Assembly: GCA_015143295.1 (NCBI GenBank) | Contig: CM026561.1 | Span: forward strand, 39,064,875-39,128,874 | Length of the DNA: 64,000 nucleotides | Direction: 5' to 3' | DNA from: Tetracentron sinense | Lineage: Eukaryota; Streptophyta; Magnoliopsida; Trochodendrales; Trochodendraceae | Part shown: in pieces, positions 1 through 10,756 of the stretch | How positions within the stretch are numbered: the first letter of the stretch is position 1 | Layout: every line of letters starts with the position of its first letter | Made by a program: the position numbers and the translations under genes | The notes under the pieces: generated by a model | Database searches by the model: none | Told to the model about the DNA's origin: nothing | What the model saw: only the letters and a program-made list of their open reading frames with translations

Positions 1-2330
1 AATGGCGAACAATAGTTGTATGGATCTACCCGATACTTTCTACATCCAGCCAAGGCATGTTCACAAGGCAACCTTATTTTATAGAATTTCCCACAAGTGC
101 GATTCTCATCAAGAAGCTTCACAGTATCTCGATTGTTTTTCCCCACCACGTAATACTAATACATAGCAATTCCATGAGAATCTAAATAACGTGCCTCTGA
201 TTGTCCCTTTAGTATTTGCTCTTCGGCCCATGTTGTTAGCCTGCCATTCATTTGCATAGCGCTGATTTTTCGGTTGTAGAACATATTTTGTATCTTGAGT
301 CGCACATTCTCCAAAAGCATAGTGATTGGATATTCTCTTACTTTTTTCAACAAACTATTCAAACTCTCAGTTATGTTCATAGTCTGCACATTATACCTCT
401 TCGCACTATAAAAGGCTCGGGCCCATTTCTCTTTCGGTATTACATCCAACCATTGCACAATGAGAGGGTTTGCAGCTGCGAGTTCTGCCATCATCTCATG
501 AAATTCACTTTCTCTACATGTCTTCATGGCTTTCCAGAAATACGGAAACAATTGCTTATCCTTGAATGTTGCGTACATATTTTGGCTAATGTGGAATGCG
601 TAGTAGCCATGAATTGCAGTGGGAATACAACAGGGACTTGGCTTATCAAACTGACATGTCGATCTGTTACAATCACTAGATCATCTATGTGTCAAAGTGC
701 TCTTGATAATTGAGTTAAGAAAAAATTGTAAGTAACATTATTCTCCGACTCTGCTATCCCAAGGGCAACTGGAAATATGTGATTGTCTCCGTCTAGAGCT
801 GTTGCGGCGATTAGTATTCCTTTGTACTTTCCCTTTAAATGTGTCCCATCAATGGCTATCACTTTCCGTAAAGTCGTCTAAAAACTTCGAATACACGGTC
901 CAGGAGCCATAAAACATCTTTCAAATGTCTCATTTTCAGGGTCAGCCACTATTGTTGTTACTGTGCCCGGATTAGTCATTTTAAGGTCATGAAAATAGGT
1001 AGTGAGTTCAGCATAAGAGTGTTCATATGAACCTCTAACTTTTTCAATGGCAATCTCCTTAGCTTTCCAAGCTTTCCTGTAACTCATTCTAACCCCATAT
1101 TCTTCCCACACATCATGAATAATCTCTTTTGGCTTATACGAGACATTTGCCTCAATACGTCCCACAACCATGTCACTTACAACTAAACTGGTTGCTTGTC
1201 GATGATCAGTACCACCTAAGGGATATCCACAAGAGTGATGTGAATTATAAGTCTTTATTTTGAAGACACCAACCTCATTCACTTTTGATGCATGCAATCT
1301 CCAGGTGCAATTATCTATAAGACATCTAACTGTGTACTTTTGTTGATTTGAATCCATAACCTTGAATTGAAAATTTTTTCGCATCGCATATCTAGACAGT
1401 ACATTTTGTAGACGTCTTTTATCCTTAAATAATTGCCCAAGCGATATTTCACCAGCTTCCACTCCAGTTTCAAACTCTGATGCTTCCCAATTTACATAGT
1501 CATCTACATAGTCATTTAGTTGCATCACATTTGCCAGTGATTGTACTGGATCTTGTGGTGATGATGGAGCTTGTGCTGACGATTCTGGACAAGCTTGTGG
1601 TGATTGTTCTGGATGAGCTTCTGTATTTACTTGTCTTACTCGACGAAAAGCAGACGCTGAGGAACTAAGAATATCAGCATGCGGGGTATGAGAGTGTATA
1701 GTCCTTTTGTCCCACTCTGTTGTTGCCTCCCTATGTAAAAAGTCTTCAAGCTTATCGCAGACACCGTATGTTGCTATATCTTCATCTTGATTAAAATCAC
1801 TATAAAAATCATGCTCATCTTCATCAGTTGAGCTTGAGTCTATACTTTCTAAACCTTCATCACCGTTATCATTTTCAGCCTCCTGAATATGAGTCCTCTT
1901 ATAGAAAGGAATGACAGTCTCCTGAATATGAGAATCAACAACCTCCTGAACACGCTGATATTCACAACTCGCATCATTCAAACCAAACTGTGGCTGTGGT
2001 ACATATTTTCTCACCTTCGATATATAATGGCGGCAAGTATTTATTTTCTACTTTCTCCACATGTGAAAGAAATGCCTGCAACTCTTCATCGTCTGTAATA
2101 TCACTGGGAGGGATTGGCGCTGGTGTAGAAATCAAACAGCTCATTATAATCTCATACTCTTCCGGTCGAGTATTAATCAATTGATAAACTTTATCCAATA
2201 GTTTTTCATATGTCATTTTCGAAGATAATTGCAACAACTTTGATTTTCCACCACTGTATACGTACCCTCGAACAGGGTCGTCAATGTTCCACTCACCGTC
2301 ATAACAACAAACTACTGATATCGGCATTAT
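1..2330 (-). pseudogene. MULE A transposase (mudrA-like), decayed, 3' end outside window
   Basis: This is a Mutator-like transposase read from 2327 towards the left edge. The N-terminal exon (2327 to about 1990) has the small domain that opens many plant MULE transposases (DGEW, then a Gly/Ser-rich turn). After a frame change near 2000, residues coded at 2014-878 hold an acidic stretch and then the MuDR-type DNA-binding domain with its Cys/His residues. The DDE core follows: first Asp in IDGTHLKGKYKG near 848, second in TDRH near 665. An open stretch at 578-156 carries the C-terminal part. At about 95-50 a SWIM-type zinc finger (CxnCxH, RLPCEH) is visible, with Arg where the first Cys of CxC is expected. 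Lesions are the frame change near 2000, TAG at 878, TGA near 690, a frameshift near 600 and TAG at 156. It cannot make a full transposase. A splice acceptor (TTGCAG) lies just before the ATG. Confidence 0.85.
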
Positions 2331-3196
2331 CTGCAATATCGGGAAAACACTCAATCCGTTAAAGTAATCTGGAAAATTTCGAAAATGAGCGCTGTAACCA
2401 TTGAAAATGTACTGTAATAACGAAAACCGCCGAAAAAGATCACAAAACCATCGAAAAAGCCCTGTCATATCGAAATTGCAATAACAGAAAACCCCCGAAA
2501 ATGAGCACTGTAACCATCGAAAAACACTGTCAAAATAAAAACCACCGAAAATGAGCATAAAAGCATCGAAAATACACTGTAATATCGAAAATGCAATAAC
2601 AGAAAAATCCTGAAAATAAGCACTGTAACCATCGAAAAGCAATGTAAAAACATAAAACCACCGAAAATGAGCATCAAAGCATCGAAAATACACTGTAATA
2701 TCAAAAATGCAATAACAGAAAACCATTGAAAATGAGCACTGTAACCATCGAAATAGCACTGTAATAACAGAAAACCACCGAAAATGAGCATAAAATCATT
2801 GAAAATGCACTGTAATATCGACAAAACCACTGAAAATGAGCATAAAATCATCGAAAAGGCACTGTTATAACAGAAAACCACCAAAAATGAGCAGAAAATC
2901 ATCGAAAAGCACTGTAATATCAAAAATGCAATAACATCAAACCCCCGAAAATGACCACAAAACCATCGAAAATGAGCTCAAAACCACCGAAAATGAGCAC
3001 TGTAATATCGAAAATGCACTGTAATCAGAGATAACCACCGAAAATGAGCAAAAAAACATCGAACTTCGTCACTGTAACCATCGCAAATGAACTCTAATAA
3101 CAGAAAATCCCGAAAATGAGCATATAACCCTAGCAAATACCGAATATGATCACTGTAACCATCGCAAAATGGATCAAAAACGTATCAAACACTTAC
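2331..3196 (-). repeat. TTTTCGGT-type degenerate tandem repeat in the putative 5' intron of the MULE A transposase
   Basis: On the minus strand this stretch is a run of short degenerate units built from GCTCATTTTCGGTGG, TTTTCGATATTACAGTG and GCGATGGTTACAGTG. Unit spacing is about 20-45 bp. The run is bordered by GTAAGT at 3196-3191 and by TTGCAG at 2336-2331, so it fits an 866-bp intron between a noncoding leader exon and the transposase ATG. The splice sites are inferred. A matching repeat sits at the same place in MULE B (62754-63614). Open frames across it are repeat translations, not genes. Confidence 0.75.
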
Positions 3197-3436
3197 CCTA
3201 TGTTCTTGTTCTTCTTGTTCTTCTTGTTCTCCTTGTTCTTCTTCTTCTTCTACTTCTTCTTCTTCTTCTTTAAAAGGGTTTCGGATGAAGCAGAAAGGTT
3301 TAGCTCAATTTGTGTTGAAGGGTTTCAGATGAAGCAGAAGGGTTTAGCTCGTTGCAAAGAAGGGGAAAGCTTGGTTTCGGATGAACGCTTCAACGAAAGG
3401 GAATCGCAATATTTAACCTCTGTCGCACAGTGTTAC
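3197..3436 (-). other. Leader region of MULE A with (GAA)n tract
   Basis: Between the terminal repeat and the putative intron lies a stretch read on the minus strand with two near-repeats around GGGTTTCGGATGAAGC (3288-3350, plus-strand view). It ends in a GAA/CTT trinucleotide tract at 3205-3272. The same order (end repeat, leader, GAA tract, GTAAGT) occurs in MULE B. It looks like the promoter and 5' untranslated exon of the transposase gene. Confidence 0.55.
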
Positions 3437-3597
3437 AGCCAACAGAGATGGGGGTAGGGGTATCTTGGAGAAAAAAAAATAGTGGAAAGCACGTGCTCCA
3501 CTAAAATCACTGTAGGAGCCTACATAAGTAAAATTTTCAAAATGGAACCCATATTTGGGTTTTTTCATAATACGGAGCCTATATCCATACTTTCCTC
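3437..3597 (-). repeat. Terminal repeat of MULE A
   Basis: Read from 3597 leftwards the sequence begins GAGGAAAGTATGGATATAGG, then CTCCGTATTATGAAAAAACC. MULE B reads almost the same from 62355 rightwards (GAGAAAAATACGGACATAAG, CTCCGTATTATGAAAAAACC), including a later TGTAGGCTCC and a cluster of A and CCCC before the leader. The two ends are inverted relative to each other but belong to separate elements, since each element reads away from the window centre. Confidence 0.75.
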
Positions 3598-4149
3598 TAT
3601 GCATTAAGTGCTCTCTTTCTTTTATCCTGAAACTGTTAGTATCCTAATTACAGAATATTAATATTAGGAAGGGAATACGTGGAGAAGATCTCCTCCAGTA
3701 CTCCTTGACTATGGCATACTTGTGGGGCTTGTGTGACTCACATGTACAGATTTTTAAAATTATTTATGTAATCAGATTCAGTTCTTGGCAAGGAGTGAGA
3801 CCCACTGAATAGATCCCAATTTCAACCCTATTGTATGTTGCTCATGTGTACACTATAGGTTGGAAATAGTTCCTTTCTCTCATTTTATTCCTGACATGAA
3901 TAGATTCACTCTCCCAGCAGTCTCTGCATCCTTGATGATGCTATTGTTGCTGCTTTCTTCTCCTTTTATTTTTTCCCTCTAACAGTTGTTCTTTTATGGG
4001 TTAATTCACCGAGACTATTAATCTTTGTTGTGTAAGACCAAAGGGCTTTGCCCTTAAATAAATTGTTTTGATTTTATGTAACCTTTACTAAACAATTTTA
4101 TATTTATGATCTATGTTGATTGTTTTATTTATATTTCCCTTCTATCATT
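3598..4149. other. Intergenic, no gene recognised
   Basis: AT-rich sequence without a convincing open frame. It may be the body of the Helitron whose 3' end lies at 4150-4188, but I could not find its 5' end. Confidence 0.4.
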
Positions 4150-4188
4150 TAATTTTTCAACCCGTGCATCGCACGGGGTGTTTGCTAG
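4150..4188 (+). mobile_element. Helitron 3' end
   Basis: The hairpin CCCGTGCATCGCACGGG (4161-4177) is followed a few bases later by CTAG (4185-4188) and then T. A short GC-rich hairpin before CTRR with insertion between A and T is the hallmark of plant Helitron 3' ends. Confidence 0.65.
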
Positions 4189-4194
4189 TAGACA

Positions 4195-4860
4195 TATAAT
4201 GTAGGGAAATTTTAAGAATTTAAAAGATTTATGGACATTTTGGATATAGAGAAGAAAGGGGGTGTGCGGAGCCTTGACGAGGCGTTCTTCTTTCAAAGTG
4301 TTTTGCTAAGAGAGCAAGGAGTCCGATTACACCATTGTGGTCGTCATGTGTCCCTTATAACACTCCTTAACTGTGTTTAAGATTTACCCACCCCTAGGGT
4401 TCACCCACTTATCTTTGGTTTGTAGAAAAAAAATATGAAAAAATAAATTAACCCCTAAGGGTTAGTGAATTTTAACCAGGGTTTAATATTATTTTTTCTA
4501 AAAACCAAGAATTAGTTAGTGAACCCTAGGGGTGGGTGAATCTTAACCATAATTGGAATCCGGTTACGCCCTTGAGGTTGTCACATGTCTCTTTTGACAC
4601 CCTTAACTGTGGTTAAGATTCATCGACCCCTAGATTTCACCCACCTCTCCTTAGGTGGGTGAATCTTAACCACAGTTAAGGAGTGTTAAAAGGGACACAT
4701 GGCGACCTTAGTGGCGTAATCAGACTCTTCACTCTCTTGGAAAAATGCTCTGAAAAAGGATTGTCTCATCGAGTCCCCATCTACCCCCTTTTTTTGCTTA
4801 CCCAAATGTCCCTAAAGCTTTTAGTTCTCAAAATGTCCTTATGTCATATTTCTACCTAGG
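4195..4860. mobile_element. Foldback element with long inverted arms (foldback-core family)
   Basis: The left arm (about 4222-4420) and right arm (about 4640-4845) are inverted copies. Both run through a GGGGGT-rich stretch, an AGAGAGYRAAGAGTC stretch, GATTAC, the ACATGGCGACC core and GTTAAGATTCACCCACC. A second, smaller inverted pair (4555-4740) is nested inside. There is no coding capacity. Arm style suggests a MULE-type or foldback transposon, and I did not find a clear target duplication. Confidence 0.65.
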
Positions 4861-5340
4861 ATTCACCCACTTATCCTTAGTTCTTAGAAAAAAATTTGAA
4901 AAAGAAATTTACCTTTCAAGTTAGTGAATTTTAACCAAGATTTTAAAAACTTTAATATTTTTCTTAAAACCAAGGATAGGTTACGGGGTGTCAAAAGAGA
5001 CACATTACAACCTCAAGGGCATAAACGGACTTCAACTACAGTTAAGATTCACCCATTCCTAGGGTTCACTCACTTATCCTTAGTTTTTAGAAAAATATTA
5101 ATTTTTTTAAACCCTGGTTACTCTCCCCTTCTCACGTGCATCGCATGTGCCATCCACTAGAGTTCACCCACCTCTCCTTAATTTTTAGGAAAAATATTAT
5201 TTTTTTTAAACCCTTGGTTAAAATTCACTAATTCCTAGGGTTAATTTTTTTTCTAAAATTCAAGGATAAGTGGATGAACCCTAAGGGAAGATGAATCTTA
5301 ACCACAGTTAAAAAGTGTTAAAAGGGACACGTGGCAACCC
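4850..5340. repeat. Cluster of foldback-core repeats with a second Helitron 3' end
   Basis: Core copies in both orientations (attcacccacttatcctta near 4861 and its inverse near 5265) surround a Helitron-like end. That end has hairpin CACGTGCATCGCATGTG (5133-5149) followed by CTAG at 5157-5160. The segment is a mosaic of truncated repeats and has no gene. Confidence 0.55.
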
Positions 5341-8324
5341 CTAGCATTCATCAATCTAACCTTGGTTTTAACAAAAAAATATTAATCTTAGGTTTAACCA
5401 TAGTTAAAGGATCTCTGTAAGCCGCCACTTGTCCTTTTAACACCCACTAACTATGGTTCAGAGTCACTCATCTCTAAGGTTCATCCATCTAACATTGGTT
5501 TTTAAAAAGAAAAAAAAAATTATGTTGATTATGCTTAACCACAATTAAAGGGGGCTCTACAAGCCGTCATGTGTTCCCTTTAACACCCACTAACTATGGT
5601 TAAGATTCACTCACCCCTACAATTTATCCATCTAACCTTGCTTTTAAGAAAAGAAAATTAACCTTAGGTTAATTATATTTAACCATTAAAGTGTCTCTAT
5701 AAGCCACTACATGTCCCTTTTAATACCCACTAACTATGGTTAAGATTCACTCACCCCTAGAGTTCATCTATCTAATATTGGTTGTTAGAAAAAAAAAATA
5801 TTTACCTTAAGTTGATATTATTAACCTTGGTTTTGGAAATATATATTAACCTTAAGTTGATACTATTAACCTAGGTTATCAAACCCAGTTATAATTTATT
5901 TTATTGTATTAGTTGACTTTGACTTTTAAAAGGGTAATTGTAACGCCCCAAAATCTTATATTAGTCAAATAAGAATTTGGACCGTTACCTAACTCATCCT
6001 AATAGCATATAAGGCATAAAAAAATACAAGTCTCAAAATTTCTTCAACATTAAACCAATTTCAAATGATAATCTCTAAAAATTGATCATCCAAAATAATT
6101 GGGAAATCAAAACTATAAATAAATCTGATCATCTCATGTGATCATAAAATTTTAAAACTGAATCCAACCTAAGCAACATCATTAAAATGGTCTGAATACA
6201 ATTATTTTCAAATTGAAATAACTAACTACTGAATCATCAGTAGGGTCATATATCTAAATTTCATTCTCCTTCAAGATAATCACCTTCGAGCTTCTCTTCG
6301 TACTCCTCCTCAATCTACAGTCCTATAGCACAAATGTCAAACTCTAAACCTGCCAAACAATAAAAGTTTGGCTGAGAATTGAAATTACTCAGCGGATGCA
6401 GGCATAATTAACAATATAATTAATAGTCATTTACAGTCATGACATAATTCATAATATCAAAGTGTGGAAACATAAAATAGTTCATATAATCATTCCATGA
6501 TAAATTCATACTCACGACTCGTGCAGACTTATAATGCATATGTAAATTCATATCCATGTATACTAGGTCAATACCATTCTTTATAATAATCATTTTCATT
6601 TCTATTATCATACCAAAGTTCCAAGGTCCATATAAATTCTAGGTCTGTATTATATTTTTATGTCATCATTTTTGGACTGAACAATTTGTCTAGAACGTGC
6701 TGCTGAATTAACGCGTATCTGAATCTAGAACGTGCATCAAACATTCATGACATTTCATTATTACCAATTTCGTATCAGGGTATCAGGGTCCTAAGCCATA
6801 TCAATTCTAGGATTCGTATCATCTGCATGTAAATTTCATGCTCATATCCGTACCATTTGCATGAATTATCCATGCTCATATCCGTACCATCTCCATGTAT
6901 AGTCATGCTCATATTCGTACCACCAGGTCGATACCATTCGTACCAAGGTTCCTACCAGTCATGTGTACATAAGCAGACTCGAATACATGATTTCATACAG
7001 ACTTATCATCATACCATGTGTGATTTGTGCTTGATTATGATAAAAGATGCATAATTAAGTATAATTTAACAGATGAAATTACACTAAAATTATTGGCTAT
7101 TAACACAATATTAACATAATTCATTTTATAGAGATAATCAATAGTCTAAAATTGCGACATCAAACATCTTTAATCATTTTTATAATCATAACTCAACTAT
7201 ATGTATATATTCCATCATTCAAAAAATATTTCATAATTTTCATTCATCTTTTTCCTTCATATTCAATCCAGATCTATTATATATTACCTCTTAACAACAA
7301 AACAATTAAAAACATAATCTATGATTTTTTAATCTATATCTTTTCAATTATTCTATAACATTATTTAGATCTAAACATTAAAACTACGTGATATAAAAAT
7401 TGAGGGTTTATTTACACTCATTCATGATCTACAAATTTAGAGTTTATCTACACCTGTTCTAGATCTAAAAGTTCAAGGGTTTATCTACACTCATCTTGAT
7501 CTACAATTTAAGGGTTTATCTACACCCATCTTGATCTTAAAATTAAAATTTTTATTAATTAAATTATTAATTATACAAAGCATCTTACCTCATACGATCG
7601 TTTCCCTACGATCAATCACTTGCGAATGAGTTTGGGCTGTGACCTCCAAATCCTCATTCTTCTCCGATTAGATCTCCTTACAAAATCCAAGATTTCCCTT
7701 TCTTAGATCTCAAAACTCTTATAATTCCCCACTTTATCTCCCTCTTAGGTTTTGGAGCCTTTGAAGATTCTAACTCACAAATCTAAAGGGTTATATATAG
7801 GGTTGTGGGACCCAAGGAAGCTTAAATGTCAAAAAATCGTGAAAACCTGAGAAAATCACCGTGTTGGGCAATCGATTGCTGCTGGAGAGCGATCAATCGA
7901 CCAGTGTGTCGATCTCATTTTTTTTTTTTTTGCTACTTTTTGATTATCTTTTATTTCATGCAATTTATTCCTAAAAAGACTTAATAATGAGCAAATTATT
8001 TAGGTTTTAACTTCGAGATATCAAACATAATTTTTCATATGAATAATAAATCAAAAATTAGACACATTTATCTAGAAATTTATATAATTGGCACGAATGC
8101 CGAAAAATAAAAATTCAAGTCACTACAGTAATTTAGATATTTAAAAAATTTTAAATGATGACATCATCAAAGTTCATCCATGTAAGTAAGTAAAGACAAT
8201 CTAACGAAAGGAGGTATCTGTTACAAACAACTAAAGTTGAGGGGAGGTCAGTGTAATTTCAAAAATAAGATGGGAGTTTTCTGAAATTTCACCAAACCTC
8301 AGGGGAGGTGAGTCTAATTTACCC
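5335..8324. mobile_element. hAT-like non-autonomous element, 5' truncated, split by a solo LTR
   Basis: The right end (8280-8324) reads GAAATTTCACCAAACCTC and closes with TCTAATTTACCC, matching the ends of the complete copies at 33182-34457 and 57781-58975. Before the LTR insertion (5335-5938) there are four tandem core units, each with a form of aagccgccacatgtccc and ttaaccacaattaaag. The pieces GGGTAAT and GTAATTTAGA rejoin across the LTR as in the uninterrupted copy. The 5' terminal repeat is missing. Confidence 0.7.
5939..8127 (-). mobile_element. Solo LTR (about 2.2 kb) with 5-bp target duplication
   Basis: The element reads TGTAGTGACTTG at its minus-strand start (8127) and ends GGGGCGTTACA at 5939, giving the TG..CA ends of an LTR. 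It is flanked by GTAAT on both sides (5934-5938 and 8128-8132). A TATA-like CCCTATATATAACCC lies near 7795 on the minus strand, followed by a purine-rich leader. Neither a primer site nor a second LTR is seen, so it is a solo LTR. The GGGGCGTTACA end resembles Ty3/gypsy LTRs of the Tekay/Del type, which I state only as a resemblance. Confidence 0.75.
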
Positions 8325-8484
8325 ATAAAAGTATAACGTTGAGGTTCTTTGTCTAACTGTTGTAAAACAATGAGTTAATTTAGAAAATTGTTATACATAA
8401 TAGTATATTTGTATATTAGGATAAACCTAGTAGCTAATATGCAAAAACCTCAATTTTTTTATTAAACTTTTTTCATTTAATTTT

Positions 8485-8615
8485 CAAAATACCTTATCAA
8501 AGGCTTATTTTGGGTTGCTCTGGAGCTCAGATCATAGTTATTATCTTTGAACACGAGTTTTGGTTGAACAGATAGCAGAGCAACCCAAAATAAGTCTTTG
8601 ATAGGGGTATTTTTA
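8485..8615. mobile_element. Small inverted-repeat MITE
   Basis: Arms of about 37 bp face each other. The left runs from AAATACCTTATCAAAGGC to GGGTTGCTCTG and the right is the inverse, from CAGAGCAACCC to GATAGGGGTATTTT. The loop is about 50 bp. No target duplication was settled. Confidence 0.6.
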
Positions 8616-8731
8616 GAATTATAGGGAAATAAAAGTTTAGTGATAAAAATACATGTAATTACCAAACTGCTACTGCTCGGTTTTTTTGTTCCTCTGATTA
8701 TCTGTTTGATTATATCTCCTCTTAATAGTTA

Positions 8732-9020
8732 GGTGGCGTTTGGTAACACTAATCAATAGGTAGAGCTTGTTTGAAAATTGTGCTTATTTGGACTTTAGAT
8801 TGATAAGTTGATGGTTAATTGGATGTTTAGATTTTTTTGAAGTAGAGATTTTAAAGGTAAAAACCTCTACTTTAAAAAGTAGTTCATAATTAGAGGTAAA
8901 ACCCGAACTTCGAAAAGATGTAAACATTCAATTAATCTTTAACTTAATAATCTAAAGTTCAACTAAGCACAATTTTCAAATAAACTCTACATATTTAGAT
9001 TAGTGTTACCAAAGGCCACC
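8732..9020. mobile_element. Tourist-like (PIF/Harbinger) MITE with TTA target duplication
   Basis: The 23-bp terminal inverted repeats start GGTGGCGTTTGGTAACAC on the left and GGTGGCCTTTGGTAACAC (reverse complement of the right end), with one mismatch. TTA flanks both sides (8729-8731 and 9021-9023). The 289-bp length and 3-bp duplication fit Tourist-like elements. Confidence 0.75.
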
Positions 9021-9227
9021 TTAATTTCAAATTAAAATGATTGAACAAAACATAATAATCTAGAATTTTTTTTTTGATAAGTATAGATAGATTACACAAC
9101 ACACATGCACACACCCTAGTGCAGCAAACACAGCACCCACACAACCCTCAAAAAAAGAGGGTTGTATGGGGCCTTAAAGGGTACGCGATAATCTAAAATT
9201 AAGATCTATTAAGATGATGACAATGTT

Positions 9228-9393
9228 TTTTTCCATAAACATGGGTATCTTTGGGCCCAGACTCAGACTGGTCCTACGATGATGCATGGGTAAACCCCAA
9301 CCCATACATCCGCTATTAAAGGGACCCCAGATTCGATCTCGAGACCTTGGAGTTTATGAATCCTTCGACCACTAGGCTACACCCCCAAGGGTT
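9228..9393 (-). mobile_element. tRNA-derived SINE with 16-bp target-site duplication
   Basis: On the minus strand a tRNA-like promoter is visible: A-box-like GTAGCCTAGTGGT, then a B-box-like GATCGAATC about 35 bp later. The element ends in a short A tract (T tract at 9228 on the plus strand). It is flanked by perfect copies of AGATGATGACAATGTT at 9212-9227 and 9394-9409. Retroposition through target-primed reverse transcription explains all of these features. Confidence 0.8.
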
Positions 9394-9583
9394 AGATGAT
9401 GACAATGTTGATAATAATAATTGGTGGGACTATTTAATCTTTTTCTTTTTCTTTACACCATTGTCAATGTCTTCTTGTCAATATATGATGACTGCCACTT
9501 GGTGCTCTTCACTAACTATTAAATTTCTTCATAGATATTTGTTGTTATCCTATTGGATCAATTTTCTTGAGCAAAGGAATGGG

Positions 9584-10707
9584 TAGGGCTGTAAATGGAT
9601 GCAGATATTATCCTTATCTGATTCGTATACGAATCCATTTTGTCGAATAATTATCTGAATATGTATCCGGTGAAGCGAATTCAAATAGAAAAATTACTAT
9701 CCGTTTATAATCGGATACAAATTTGGATACTGGTATATCCGATCCGATAAATATCCGCCTAATTATATTATACAATAAACCTTCTAGTAATTAATAACCT
9801 CGGTGGAAAGAAATTATATTAATTATAAGAGAATATTATATATAACAATCACTATATTGGTCCATAATTTTTTTTTTTTCATGATTTCTTTTAAATGTAT
9901 TTTATTTTTCATATATGCTTCATGTAGATACAAATGTATAATGCTATTATATGATAATTTCAGTTTGGTAAAGTTAACATCTTTTTCAAAGAGAAAAAAA
10001 ACACATCATTTATTTTGGAAAGAGACAAAATTCATTTTGAATTCAGATTTTTGTAGGATTCTCCCTCAACTTTTGTTAATTATTTTGAAGTCCTTGTATA
10101 ATATTATTTTAGGTTTGTCTTTCTAAAATATCTAAAACTATATACTATGTATATGATAATTTATTAGAATTAGCAAATATATTTAAAACACTTTTATCCC
10201 TTTCTTTTCAACCATCATAAAGTGTTTACAAGATTCATATGACAATGTATTAATATAACATAAAAACTTCTCTTATAATTAATAATATACTAAAACTTTT
10301 TTTAAAAATTATTAAATAGCAAGTATAAGAGATTATTAATTATACACTATAGAACCAAGTTGGTCCATACAAATTTATTAATTATTAGAGATTATTAAGT
10401 TATAAAATATTAATTATAAGAGGGCCTACTGTATACATAAACAATATATTTTCTATTTATAAAATTAATATAACCTTTAAAATATATTTTTTGAATAAAA
10501 ATTTATATATATTTTAAATATTAATTTATATTTTTTAATTTTTGTAAAAATAATCAGATAGTATCGGAATTCCGATATTTTAATTGGAGTCAGATATGGA
10601 TATCATATTTCACTTTCTGCCGACCGATATTTATTCAGATTCGAATATCCAAATATATAATGGAGCATGAATTCAGATATACCACTATCCGTTCCGTTTA
10701 CAGCCCT
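9584..10707. mobile_element. hAT-like non-autonomous element
   Basis: The ends are TAGGGCTGTAAATGGAT on the left and the inverse, TTCCGTTTACAGCCCT, on the right. Subterminal regions on both sides are rich in TATCCGAT/ATCGGATA-type words. This end style is typical of plant hAT-derived repeats. The interior is very AT-rich with no transposase. An 8-bp duplication is not evident. Confidence 0.6.
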
Positions 10708-10725
10708 GGGTTATTTCTGTCATTG

Positions 10726-10733
10726 TATAAAAA
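10726..10733 (+). promoter_or_regulatory. Candidate TATA box of the kinase gene
   Basis: TATAAAAA followed by GG is the only good TATA box in the 800 bp before the kinase ATG. It lies 18 bp after the end of the hAT-like element, so the core promoter abuts a transposon. A start site about 30 bp downstream would give a long, GA/CT-rich leader. Confidence 0.4.
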
Positions 10734-10756
10734 GGTCCAGATGTAAATAAAAGCTC

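Noticed and set aside
2465-2923. Long open frames across 1974-2923 (minus) and 62901-63774 (plus) rich in Phe
   Set aside because: They are translations of the TTTTCGGT-type tandem repeats in putative leader introns. Only the segments after the splice acceptors match a protein family.
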